A stretch of 64,000 nucleotides of DNA from Bacillus sp. OxB-1. Its GTDB lineage: Bacteria > Bacillota > Bacilli > Bacillales_A > Planococcaceae. The notes beneath the pieces are model-generated. The model saw nothing but the letters and a program-made list of their open reading frames with translations. It was not told where the DNA came from and ran no database searches. The translations under genes were made by a program, and so were the position numbers. Positions 53,836-62,151 of the stretch are shown here, in pieces; position 1 is the stretch's first letter; the number at the start of each line of letters is the position of its first letter. Location of the stretch: assembly GCF_000829195.1 (NCBI RefSeq), contig NZ_AP013294.1:1437001-1501000 (forward strand). The letters are read 5' to 3'.

Positions 53836-54159
53836 TCGTCGTGCAAGATACATAGCGTCGGCGGAAAATCGCAAGGAAGGAGAAGAGGGGGCCGGTCTGC
53901 AAGCCGGGAATGGTTGACACAACTGAAAAATGGAATGAGAAATTTAAAGGATGGACTCCGCCGGGAGGGGAACCGGCGGGCCGAATAAACACATGCCGTG
54001 GACTGTGACCATCAGGGGTCCGATGCACGGTGAACATGGGGAAGAACAGCTTATATCAAAGAGGGGCGGTAACTCCGCCGACAAAAAGCCGGACAAGTCA
54101 GGCGGGGGAGACTGCTTTCCCCGCCAGCATATCCGGCGTCATATGAAAGGGTGTGTCAA
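53836..54159. other. Gap between ssbB and the 54160 gene
   Basis: No convincing gene. A 32-codon frame from ATG 53910 (MVDTTEKWNEKFKGW) has only a poor ribosome binding site. GGCGGGG pairs with CCCCGCC around 54098-54122, flanked by CCGGA and TCCGG, giving a strong hairpin without a T-tract. Confidence 0.5.
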
Positions 54160-54321
54160 ATGCGTACTATCGAAAAAGAAGTTCTACGGATGGAACTGCA
54201 AATCGGGCAATTGATCAACATCATCGCAAACCTCAATGAACGGATCGGTCACTTGGAGGACGACAGACGGAAAGGCAGGACAGCCACTGTACATAAAATC
54301 CCGCTCGCCCGCCGTCATTGA
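54160..54321 (+). CDS. Small coiled-coil-like protein, unknown function
   Basis: A 53-residue frame with ATG 54160 after AAAGGGTGTG. The first 35 residues form an amphipathic helix with Leu/Ile at heptad positions (EVLRMELQIGQLINIIANL, then NERIGHLEDDRR). The tail is basic (KIPLARRH). It resembles short dimerising coiled-coil peptides. Its end overlaps the 3' end of the convergent ywqA gene by 7 bp. I do not recognise a family. Confidence 0.6.
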   Translation: MRTIEKEVLRMELQIGQLINIIANLNERIGHLEDDRRKGRTATVHKIPLARRH

Positions 54322-57041
54322 TCGAAGGATAGCAGATCCTCCAACTCGGTATCCGAAAGCTCGGTCAACCATTGGCTCGATTGAATCAGTTCGGCGGACA
54401 GTTCCGCTTTCTCAGCGAGCATCTTATCAATTTTCTCCTCGATCGTCCCGATGGTCACAAATTTATGGACATGGACGAACTTCGTCTGCCCGATCCGGTA
54501 TGCCCGGTCGGTTGCCTGGTTCTCGACAGCCGGGTTCCACCAACGGTCCGCATGTAGGACGTGGTTCGCCCGTGTCAAATTCAAACCGGTCCCTCCTGCC
54601 TTCAATGACAGGATGAATACGGGGAACTCGCCGTTCTGAAAGGCCGCAACGAGATGGTCCCGCTGTCCTTTCGGCATGCTGCCCGTCAAAAACGGTACAT
54701 CGATGCCGTGCAATTCCGATAAACTTTGGCGGATCAGCTGACCCATTCCGATGTATTGCGTGAAAATGAGACATTGTTCGCCATTTCCTGCAATATCAGC
54801 GGCCATCGTGACGATCCGTTCAAGCTTATCCGATCGGGTTAGAAGCTGTTCTGCCGGGGCGGCAGGCTCTTTTAGGAACAGAGCGGGATGATTGCATAAT
54901 TGCTTAAGCCGGCTGAGCATTTTCAAAATCAACCCTTTTTTCTCGAAGCCGGTCAATGTCTGCAATTTGAATTTCGTCTCCTCAAGGAAGCTCTCGTATA
55001 AGGCGGCTTGCTCGGCAGTCAGCGGACAATATTCGTTTTGCTCGAGCTTCTTCGGCAAATTCAGCTGCAATTCGGGATCGTTTTTTGTTCTTCTCAATAA
55101 AAACGGACGGATCTTCGCACGAAGTTTCCGTTTATCCAATTCAGAATCATCCCGCTCGATCGGAATGATGAAGTTGTCCGTGAACTTGCGGAAGCTGCCG
55201 AAATACCCTTTATGGATAAAATCGAAAATGGCCCACAACTCGGACAATCGGTTCTCAATCGGTGTCCCGGTCAAAGCGATATGATGCTGCCCATGGAGCT
55301 TGCGGATCATCCTTGATTGCTTCGTCTGCATGTTTTTAATATTTTGGGCTTCATCGAGTGTGATGCTGGCAAACTCGACTTCGGCTAGCATCTCACCGTC
55401 CTGGGAGGCCGTTCCGAACGTCGTCAGCACGACATCCGGTTTTTTCGTTTCCAATAAAGCCTTGAAATCCTCTTCTTTCGCACGGGATGGCCCGTAATGC
55501 GTATGGACGGAAAGGGAAGGGGCAAAGCGCTCAATCTCTTTCTGCCAGTTCCCGAGCACACTCGTCGGGCAGACAATCAATGACGGGGAATCCGAAAGCT
55601 GCTGCCGATGGACATTCAGCAAATAGGTGATAAGCTGGACCGTCTTTCCGAGCCCCATATCATCTGCAAGGCAGGCCCCGAATTGATTGGCACGCATGAA
55701 GACAAGCCAGTTGTAGCCTTCGACCTGATACGGACGCAGATCCGTCTGCAAGTCTTCGGGGATAGCCGCTTCAGGCAACCCTTTCTTATCGGAGAGCATC
55801 TCCATGTAATGACGCAGCGATTTCTCCATCGTGAAAGCGAAAAGAGGATCATCCAAAAGGTCTTCGTCTTCCATAGGAACGATCTCCTCCGGCACGTCCT
55901 GGAACAGCAGGTCCTTCACGGTCCACTCGCCGGCATCCGCCCGGTCCATCAATTCCCGGATTTTCCGGAGCCATTGGGGGTCGATATGGAACCATTCGTC
56001 ACCCGAACGGATATACTCCCGGTTTTCGTCGACGAGCTTGCGGAAGGTTTCCCGGTCGATTTCCCGATCGGCGAGCGAAAAACTCCAATCGAAGGACAGC
56101 ACTTCATCGAGTCCCGTTGCCGACTTAAACGAAGTGACGCCTGCGTTCGTCCGGATCCGCATTTTCGATTCGGTCACCGATTTCAACCAAGCCGGAAGGA
56201 TGACCGGGAAGCCGAACGTCTGGAAGAGCGGCAAATCGTTTTGAATGAACAGCCGGACATCGCTATCCGCCATCTCGAAGGAGAGGAACCGATCACCGGG
56301 CAAGACGTCCACCGAACGGAGGAAAGACGCCATTTCAGACTGCCTTTTTAAAATATCCTCCGCAAACGGCTTCCATTTCGCCGGCAGGGCATCCCCGATG
56401 GGCGCATCTTTCTTGCGGACTGCAGGTACCCAGTGCGATCCCCTTTCGCTCACAAGGACGGTTTCAAGCAACCATTCGGAATCCGTATCCATTTCCGGTT
56501 CGGTCAAACGGAAGGCGACGCGGACCGACATATCTTCAGGTGATTCATCGGGCCAGCCGTACGTCTGCAAATGGGGCAGCAAGGTGGCCAACTGCTCGGA
56601 ATGGATGCCAAGGTCCGCCAGTTTGCTATCGACTGCGAGCACAAGAAGGGATGCCGCTTCCTCCGATACTCCATCACGAAACCGGAGCTTGCCGTCTTCC
56701 AGCTCCGCGTGGGTCCAGACATCGCCATCCGACCAGGCTGTCGCCGCTTCGCGGATGGATTCGAGAAGGCGGCTGTCGATTTCGGTCATCCCTTCCACCG
56801 TCACAAACGGATGCAAACGGGAAAAAATCGAAAGCAGTTGATCCGGTCGGACGTTGACCGCATCCTCCGTCACGTCGGCAAGCAGACCGAACAAGGACTG
56901 CTCTTGATGAAAGAACAAATAGGAAGCGAGTCGATCGGGAGCTATCCGGACACCATCCGGATCTTCTGCAGAGATGGAAAAAAGACGATGATCCGCCTGC
57001 TGGATGGATAGGCGGAATAGAAGGTTTAATGTTTCATTCAT
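54315..57041 (-). CDS. ywqA: SNF2-family DNA translocase/helicase YwqA
   Basis: A 908-residue SWI2/SNF2 ATPase of the bacterial HepA-like group. The N-terminal half (about 1-430) is the SNF2-associated domain of this group. The ATPase core has DDMGLGKTVQ (about 458-467), the DEAQ box in LDEAQNIKN (about 563), LTGTPIENR, and the helicase C domain with LIFTQY, LSLKAGGTGLNLTRA and the arginine finger region ATDRAYRIGQ. It is likely a dsDNA translocase in repair or nucleoprotein remodelling. It overlaps the upstream SWIM gene by 4 bp (ATGA), so the two form one coupled unit. Confidence 0.95.
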   Translation of the reverse strand: MNETLNLLFRLSIQQADHRLFSISAEDPDGVRIAPDRLASYLFFHQEQSLFGLLADVTEDAVNVRPDQLLSIFSRLHPFVTVEGMTEIDSRLLESIREAATAWSDGDVWTHAELEDGKLRFRDGVSEEAASLLVLAVDSKLADLGIHSEQLATLLPHLQTYGWPDESPEDMSVRVAFRLTEPEMDTDSEWLLETVLVSERGSHWVPAVRKKDAPIGDALPAKWKPFAEDILKRQSEMASFLRSVDVLPGDRFLSFEMADSDVRLFIQNDLPLFQTFGFPVILPAWLKSVTESKMRIRTNAGVTSFKSATGLDEVLSFDWSFSLADREIDRETFRKLVDENREYIRSGDEWFHIDPQWLRKIRELMDRADAGEWTVKDLLFQDVPEEIVPMEDEDLLDDPLFAFTMEKSLRHYMEMLSDKKGLPEAAIPEDLQTDLRPYQVEGYNWLVFMRANQFGACLADDMGLGKTVQLITYLLNVHRQQLSDSPSLIVCPTSVLGNWQKEIERFAPSLSVHTHYGPSRAKEEDFKALLETKKPDVVLTTFGTASQDGEMLAEVEFASITLDEAQNIKNMQTKQSRMIRKLHGQHHIALTGTPIENRLSELWAIFDFIHKGYFGSFRKFTDNFIIPIERDDSELDKRKLRAKIRPFLLRRTKNDPELQLNLPKKLEQNEYCPLTAEQAALYESFLEETKFKLQTLTGFEKKGLILKMLSRLKQLCNHPALFLKEPAAPAEQLLTRSDKLERIVTMAADIAGNGEQCLIFTQYIGMGQLIRQSLSELHGIDVPFLTGSMPKGQRDHLVAAFQNGEFPVFILSLKAGGTGLNLTRANHVLHADRWWNPAVENQATDRAYRIGQTKFVHVHKFVTIGTIEEKIDKMLAEKAELSAELIQSSQWLTELSDTELEDLLSFDQ

Positions 57042-58621
57042 ATGTTCAGATTCCCTTTCTCCATTTCTTCCATCAATGCGCGAAGGCGGCGGTATTTCTC
57101 GCGCACGGTATCGATATACTTGTTCCAGAATTCAACTTTTCCGCTTTTTTTCGAGCCCGCTTTCATTTTCTTGAAAATGCGGACAGCGGAACGATAGCTA
57201 TGCCGATTCTTTTCATTGATTAATTGCATGGCATAAGTATGGAGGAGGGGAAGGACGGTCGCGGGATCTTCAGCCAAGGCAATCTTCAGGCCGCCCACTT
57301 CAGCCTCTTCATAGGTGACGCGGAATCGATGCATCAAAGCGGCCCATTCGGTAAACCGGTTGCTCTCCACAAGGAAATCCGCGTATATGTCGACGCCCGC
57401 CATGCCGTATTGCAAGAAAAGCGCTTCCCGATCCGCATCAGGGAAATCGGCCGTTTCCAATAAACCGTCTAAATGGCGGATGAAGGATGAATGGTGCGCA
57501 TAGTCGTCCGCATGGTTGACGAAGTCGCCAAGGTGAGGAAGCAATGCCCGCATGATGGTGGTCAGGCACTCGATCTCTTCTTCCTCTTCGGCCAAATCCG
57601 CCAAGGGAAGCCAGATCGGCACTTGGGCCGTCTCCATATGAGCGACCGCCTGTTCCAATTTATCCTGCCTGCCTTGCAGCAGATGGAACAAAGCGGTGAA
57701 CATACGGGATTCCTCCGTCCCGTAATTTTGCAGGATCGTCACCTCGGCCTCCCGGGAAGTGGTCTCCATGAAAAGCCCTTGCCAAAAGAGGCGGTACACG
57801 TAAAACCGCTCATCGAGCAGTCCTTCATTGAATAAGGCGAATGCCCGGACCATCTCTTTCAAGCGCTCATGGAATACGTCCGCCTCGAACAGCTTCGGTT
57901 TCGAACCGATCGAGTGCACGGAGTCCTGCAGTTTTTCCATCTGCTCTGTCAGCCAGTTTTTCACATACCATTTTCCATAATGAAAGGACAGGTTATCGCC
58001 TCTCAGATGGCCGGCGAGATACGGCCAGGCGGCATCGAGCAAATGGAGCCGGTAATATAATTCAAAAAGCGGCTTCCACTCCCATTCGAAAGGGGAGAGC
58101 GGCTTCATTTTTTGTTCGATCAAATTGCTTTCGTGAATGAAAACTCCGGGATTTTCATTCAATTCGATGTGGCGCAGCGGGGCGGTCAAGCGGGATAACA
58201 CTTGGATCCACGCATCGGGCGTCCGGTCAAATACAGATAAGCTCATTTGCGCCGTCTCCATCTCCCGCCATTCATGCAGCCAGTCCGTAATCGAATGGAA
58301 CTGGGAAAAGAGATGGAAAACGACAGCAATCCGGTGGGGACACCAGCCGGGCTCGCCGCAAGTGCAAGTCGCCTCCATATTCGGAAAGGACAGGAGGACC
58401 TCTTGCGGCCCCGGTTCCTCCCTTATAGCCGCAGTGATTTCACCGGGCGTTGCAGTGAACCGATAAGGGCCTACCACGTTGCGCCGGACATGGGACGTGG
58501 CTCGTCGTATCACCTGCGCTTCCCCCGGAACGTCGGGGCGAAGGGCATGTTTGATTTCATCGAGGAAAGTTTCAATTTCTTTTTCGTGTAAATAGGAAAC
58601 ACGTTCAACGGTCATGTGCAT
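57038..58621 (-). CDS. ywqB: SWIM zinc-finger protein YwqB
   Basis: A 527-residue partner of the SNF2 protein. The SWIM motif CxCx(n)CxH is seen at about residues 84-94 as CTCGEPGWCPH. The rest is helical and repeat-like. SWIM proteins next to SNF2 ATPases are common, and the pair likely acts together on DNA. The start is ATG 58621 after GGGAG; an upstream in-frame ATG at 58654 lacks a site. Confidence 0.9.
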   Translation of the reverse strand: MHMTVERVSYLHEKEIETFLDEIKHALRPDVPGEAQVIRRATSHVRRNVVGPYRFTATPGEITAAIREEPGPQEVLLSFPNMEATCTCGEPGWCPHRIAVVFHLFSQFHSITDWLHEWREMETAQMSLSVFDRTPDAWIQVLSRLTAPLRHIELNENPGVFIHESNLIEQKMKPLSPFEWEWKPLFELYYRLHLLDAAWPYLAGHLRGDNLSFHYGKWYVKNWLTEQMEKLQDSVHSIGSKPKLFEADVFHERLKEMVRAFALFNEGLLDERFYVYRLFWQGLFMETTSREAEVTILQNYGTEESRMFTALFHLLQGRQDKLEQAVAHMETAQVPIWLPLADLAEEEEEIECLTTIMRALLPHLGDFVNHADDYAHHSSFIRHLDGLLETADFPDADREALFLQYGMAGVDIYADFLVESNRFTEWAALMHRFRVTYEEAEVGGLKIALAEDPATVLPLLHTYAMQLINEKNRHSYRSAVRIFKKMKAGSKKSGKVEFWNKYIDTVREKYRRLRALMEEMEKGNLNI

Positions 58622-58687
58622 CGGACCACTCCCTAAGAAAAGCATTCCTTTCATTATAACGCTTTTTGGGGCGGTCCGTAAAAGAAC

Positions 58688-59137
58688 TTAATCCGCTTCC
58701 CGGTTTTTGTCCCGCTTAAAAATCAATTCCAACATTTTTTTATTCACATTCAAGAAATCGCGGCGATCTTTTTCGGTTAAAGTGGCGAGCAATGTAACGA
58801 ATTCCCGTAGCTCGGCCGAGTCTTCAAAAATTTGTCGATGTCTGTCGATAAAACTATCCATATAGCGTTCTTTCAATTCATTGGTCTGCAGGGCCCGGTC
58901 CTCTTTGTCCGCACGTACGGATTTCAAAGGGTCTCCCAAGACCATAGCGAGAAAATAATCATCCGGGATGTCAAAAACCCTTTTGGCGACCGCCATCAAA
59001 TCCTGTGGAAACCCACGCTCATTCCGTTCGTAGTTTGATAAGGTTTCCGGCGTGATGTTCAACTTGTAAGCAGCTTCTTTCTGTCGTATATGAATATACT
59101 CTTCCCTGTACTCCCTAAATTGTTGTCCGAAATGCAT
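58688..59137 (-). CDS. XRE-family helix-turn-helix regulator
   Basis: A 149-residue protein with an N-terminal lambda-repressor-like HTH (about 8-62): REEYIHIRQKEAAYKLNIT, then PETLSNYERNERGFP. A C-terminal helical part (about 85-145, rich in Glu, Arg and Leu) probably dimerises. It is divergent from two genes of unknown function, with an inverted repeat in the shared promoter region, so autoregulation and control of those genes is likely. Confidence 0.88.
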   Translation of the reverse strand: MHFGQQFREYREEYIHIRQKEAAYKLNITPETLSNYERNERGFPQDLMAVAKRVFDIPDDYFLAMVLGDPLKSVRADKEDRALQTNELKERYMDSFIDRHRQIFEDSAELREFVTLLATLTEKDRRDFLNVNKKMLELIFKRDKNREAD

Positions 59138-59190
59138 TAGCTACACTCCCCTTTTTTCCCAACCGTACGAAAGAAAGGGGAAGGGAGTGA

Positions 59191-59236
59191 CAAAACCAAC
59201 GATTTGTTTTCTGGAATCAAAGAATTGTTGGTTTTG
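59191..59236. promoter_or_regulatory. Inverted repeat in the divergent XRE promoter region
   Basis: CAAAACCAAC and GTTGGTTTTG are separated by 26 bp, with inner matches GATTTG and CAAAGAAT. It lies between the XRE gene and the gene at 59330 and is a candidate operator for the XRE protein. Confidence 0.55.
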
Positions 59237-59329
59237 CGATAAAATTATCCAATTAGTGCAAGAATGATAGGTATATTTGTTTAATTTTAAATTGATACTT
59301 TACTCATAAAAAAGAGGAGGAGTGAGAAG

Positions 59330-59689
59330 TTGGAAAAGTTCGAGCTGTATGTACCGAATTTAAGAAGTCTATTGGAGATTAAAAGAGGATGCAAGCGGAA
59401 ACGCGCCCGGCTTTTCAGAGAAATGCTGCCCGGGGTGAATGTGGTTTTCCTTCCGGAGGAAAACATGATGTACATCAGTCCGGTATCGAACGGCAAAATT
59501 CAATTTCAGCTGGTCGCCTTGGACTTGGAAAACGACAAAATTACGTTCCAGCGAAGAAGCGGGAGCGCTGGCGACGGCCATCGATGGATTTTTGAAATGC
59601 TATCGACCTTGCAGTGGGATTTCTTGCCGAAACAAATGTCATATGTCATGGAACGGCCGCCGCAGCATAGAATAGAAGAGAAAACCTGA
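59330..59689 (+). CDS. Unknown protein, possible paralogue of the 59805 product
   Basis: A 119-residue protein without signal or membrane segments. The N-terminal part is basic (EIKRGCKRKRARLFREML). The middle has the strand-rich ISPVSNGKIQFQLVALDLEN, then KITFQRRSGSAG. A similar pattern (PSEGKEIVVNLKSLQVEN, then EIFVFQRGSR) occurs in the next gene. The start is TTG 59330 after GAGGAGGAG. I do not recognise a family; with its neighbour it may form a small accessory module controlled by the XRE protein. Confidence 0.7.
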   Translation: MEKFELYVPNLRSLLEIKRGCKRKRARLFREMLPGVNVVFLPEENMMYISPVSNGKIQFQLVALDLENDKITFQRRSGSAGDGHRWIFEMLSTLQWDFLPKQMSYVMERPPQHRIEEKT

Positions 59690-59722
59690 ACCCCTTTTCC
59701 TGCCCCTGGCGAATCGAATAAT

Positions 59723-59766
59723 TGAAAGCGATTACATTCACATAAAGGACGTAAGTGTGATAGAAT
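59723..59766 (+). promoter_or_regulatory. cre site overlapping a promoter
   Basis: TGAAAGCGATTACA (59723-59736) matches the CcpA consensus TGNAANCGNTNNCA at every fixed position. It abuts a candidate -35 TTCACA (59737-59742), with TAGAAT (59761-59766) as the -10 after an 18-bp spacer. Carbon catabolite control of the gene at 59805 is predicted. Confidence 0.65.
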
Positions 59767-59804
59767 AATAATAATCGGAATATTCGATAATGGAGGGGAG
59801 AAAG

Positions 59805-60254
59805 ATGCTTACCGTTCAACGTATGAAACCGTTCCTGATGAGCCAAGAGGATTTTCGTCTACGTCTTGTGTTTGCATATCAATACTTCTCCATCATTAAG
59901 GGAGAAGAAGTGTTCCAGTTCATACCGTCGGAAGGCAAGGAAATCGTAGTCAACTTGAAAAGCCTGCAAGTCGAAAACCTGGGAGAAATCTTCGTTTTCC
60001 AGCGAGGCAGCCGCTTCATCCGATTGCCGCTTTACCAACTGCTCCTCATCTCAGATATCCACGTTCACTTGTCCACAATTCTTGAGGGGGTGGTAGAAAT
60101 CGCAACAGATTCCGTGATGCCGAAAGAAGTGACGAAAGAAGCGGAAGGAATCATCGAATACTTGGAGATGGAGAACAAATGGCGCATGATCGACTACGCA
60201 CTCGAAACCCATGACAAACAACTATTCAACGAACTGACGGAAGGAATGCAGTAA
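59805..60254 (+). CDS. Unknown protein, possible paralogue of the 59330 product
   Basis: A 149-residue protein. The first half (RLRLVFAYQYFSIIKGEEVF, then FIPSEGKEIVVNLKSL) resembles the preceding protein around GK-I, L-L-EN and FQR. The second half is helical and acidic (KEVTKEAEGIIEYLEMENKW). The start ATG 59805 is set by GGAGGGG. It has its own promoter with a cre site. The role is unknown. Confidence 0.75.
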   Translation: MLTVQRMKPFLMSQEDFRLRLVFAYQYFSIIKGEEVFQFIPSEGKEIVVNLKSLQVENLGEIFVFQRGSRFIRLPLYQLLLISDIHVHLSTILEGVVEIATDSVMPKEVTKEAEGIIEYLEMENKWRMIDYALETHDKQLFNELTEGMQ

Positions 60255-60269
60255 CCTTGAAAATCAGCC

Positions 60270-60320
60270 CATGACAAAACATCTGTCGTTTATTTTAAAA
60301 CGGTAGGTGTTTTGTTTTGT
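60270..60320 (+). terminator. Terminator after the 59805 gene
   Basis: ACAAAACATCTGTCGTTT pairs with AAACGGTAGGTGTTTTGT (with G-T pairs), followed by TTTGT. Confidence 0.85.
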
Positions 60321-60409
60321 AATGAAATATGGGGAGATTGCTTCCGTTACATAGGGGGGAATTATAGAAGGAGCTAGGGAAGCTCATGTCTTAGTGCCTC
60401 GTATTCACA

Positions 60410-61020
60410 GCACACGTCATGCGCGGATAATTCGGTTCAGGCGATGATAATTTGTTGCAATGGCTGATAACATAGATCAAGTGCTGATATCCTGTATCAA
60501 CGGCTGATACCTCGTCTCAAGTGCCGATATATGATGTCAACGGCTGATACCTCGTCGCTCAGGGCCCATATTTTAAACTGCGCGCCCATACTTGCCGCTG
60601 CCGCGCTTATACTTGTGTCTGCCCCGCCCATAATTCGGGTTCCGCGCTCAAACCACCGTCTCCCGCGCTCATAAGTCGACGCCCCGCGCCCATAAGTCGA
60701 CGTTCTGCGCTCAAACCACCGTCTCCCGCGCCCATAAGTCGACGTCCCGCGCTCAAATCCCGCGCCTCGCGCCCATAAGCCGACGCCCCGCGCTCAAACC
60801 ACCGCCTCCCGCGCCCATAAGTCGACGTTCCGCGCTCAAATCCCGCACCCCGCGCCCATAAGTCGACGTTCCGCGCTCAAACCACCGCCTCCCGCGCCCA
60901 CAAGCCGTCGCCCCGCACTCAAACCACCGCCTCCCGCGCTCAAAAGTCGACGTTCCGCGCTCAAATTCCGCGCCCCGCGCCCATAAGCCGTCTCCCGCGC
61001 CCAAAACTCACACCCCAACG
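60410..61020. repeat. 21-bp-phased intergenic array, family A, about 29 units
   Basis: The left part has GGCTGATA and GTGCTGATA units with CGTCTCAA-type linkers at 20-21 bp. From about 60640 the units are GCGCTCAAACCACCG, GCGCCCATAAGTCGACG and GCGCTCAAATCCCGCG in varied order, mostly 21 bp. GTCGACG linkers recur about eight times. No gene is supported within it. Confidence 0.9.
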
Positions 61021-61028
61021 CCCCTGCC

Positions 61029-61130
61029 TCATCTCGTCAAAAAATGCAAGACTGCTACAAATATCATAGAACCTGTCAAACCCAACAGAAAATCCTGCCA
61101 GGTGAGGATGGACTTTTCGTGTTTATTCAT
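61029..61130 (-). CDS. 33-residue single-pass membrane peptide
   Basis: ATG (61128-61130 on the minus strand) is preceded nine bases upstream by AAGGGG. The product opens with a polar stretch (MNKHEKSILTW) and has a hydrophobic segment of about 19 residues (FLLGLTGSMIFVAVLHFL within it), ending in TR. Size and composition resemble small membrane regulators or type I toxins, but no antisense RNA is evident. Two TTCCCGGGAA palindromes lie just upstream of its ribosome binding site. Confidence 0.5.
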   Translation of the reverse strand: MNKHEKSILTWQDFLLGLTGSMIFVAVLHFLTR

Positions 61131-61152
61131 AAGAAATCGCCCCTTTGTCGAT

Positions 61153-61186
61153 TTCCCGGGAAATAAAGGGGGGGATTTCCCGGGAA
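61153..61186. promoter_or_regulatory. Paired TTCCCGGGAA palindromes
   Basis: Identical 10-bp palindromes at 61153-61162 and 61177-61186 have centres 24 bp apart, separated by a G-run. They lie upstream of the minus-strand 33-residue frame and could be tandem operator sites. Confidence 0.5.
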
Positions 61187-61458
61187 TCGTGTTCTATAAA
61201 TAGGATAGCCAACTAACTCGGATGATAAACAAGTCGAGTGCAAAAATTCAAACGATAAAAACTCCCTGAAGTTTGCTGCTCCAAAACCGTCCCATGCCTC
61301 CAATATATGAAAAATTGACCCAAAACCCCTATAACCACCAGCACCCCTTCCAACCGTCAAACGTTGCAAATCCCGCATATTTTGCTAGAATGACAGTAAT
61401 GGATAAATTGAACGAACACACTTATTTCAGCCCATTGGCAGCAGGAAGGGATCATGGC

Positions 61459-62151
61459 ATGTTCTTTGATTACAGATTTTGGAGATACTTGGCAAGTTCG
61501 CATCAATTGGCGGAGCAGTTGCAAACTTCCACGATGCGCGGATTTCGGAAACGGGTTGTGGCGGTTTTCGTACTCGGCGTGTTGCTGTTCGCGACGCGCG
61601 AAGTATGGGGAATGAACACGGAAAAACTGACAGCGCTGCTCTCGACCATGACGACAGCCGATTATACAGTGGCCCGTTATGCCTCGCTGATCGGCATCCT
61701 GCTCTGGGCCATCCTGTACATGGCCTTCCACTATTGGGGAGTCGCATACATATTACACCGGATCACCTCGATCCCCTTCAAACAGCTGTTGCCCCTGCAA
61801 TTGCTGACAACAGGCATATTATTGATCGAGAAATTGCTCGTCTTCACCGTCTTCGCATTGAAAGGCGAGACGGCGGCCGTATCGTTTCTATCCTTCGGCC
61901 CGCTCGCGAACACGTTTCTCGACAACTGGTACATTATCTTTTTCCTAAATCAATTGACCGTGATGGGCGCGTTGATCATCGGAATCCAATACCGATTCAT
62001 CCGCTCCTATCCGAGCGAAAACGGTTGGTATCGGATGCTGCCGGTCCTCATCGGGCTTCATGTGGCGATGGCGCTCCTGACGGCGGCGGTCGGTTTCATC
62101 CCGTACGAGGAATGGTTCCACTCGCTTGTGGGAAGGGGTGTCGTTGAATGA
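61459..62151 (+). CDS. Multi-pass membrane protein, Yip1-like
   Basis: A 230-residue protein with five to six membrane segments: about 33-50 (VVAVFVLGVLLFATREVW), 75-98, 108-130, 150-170 and 195-215. The opening FFDYRFWRYLASSHQLAEQ is cytosolic. The pattern resembles Yip1-domain proteins found beside HlyD-like adaptors in Bacillales. The start ATG 61459 is chosen because AGGAAGGG lies eight bases upstream; ATG 61399 is in frame but lacks a site. It overlaps the next gene by 4 bp (ATGA), so the two products probably work together. Confidence 0.65.
   Translation: MFFDYRFWRYLASSHQLAEQLQTSTMRGFRKRVVAVFVLGVLLFATREVWGMNTEKLTALLSTMTTADYTVARYASLIGILLWAILYMAFHYWGVAYILHRITSIPFKQLLPLQLLTTGILLIEKLLVFTVFALKGETAAVSFLSFGPLANTFLDNWYIIFFLNQLTVMGALIIGIQYRFIRSYPSENGWYRMLPVLIGLHVAMALLTAAVGFIPYEEWFHSLVGRGVVE

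Noticed and set aside
53951..54214. Forward 87-codon frame between ssbB and the 54160 gene
   Set aside because: Poor composition, no ribosome binding site, and it overlaps the better-supported 53-residue frame.
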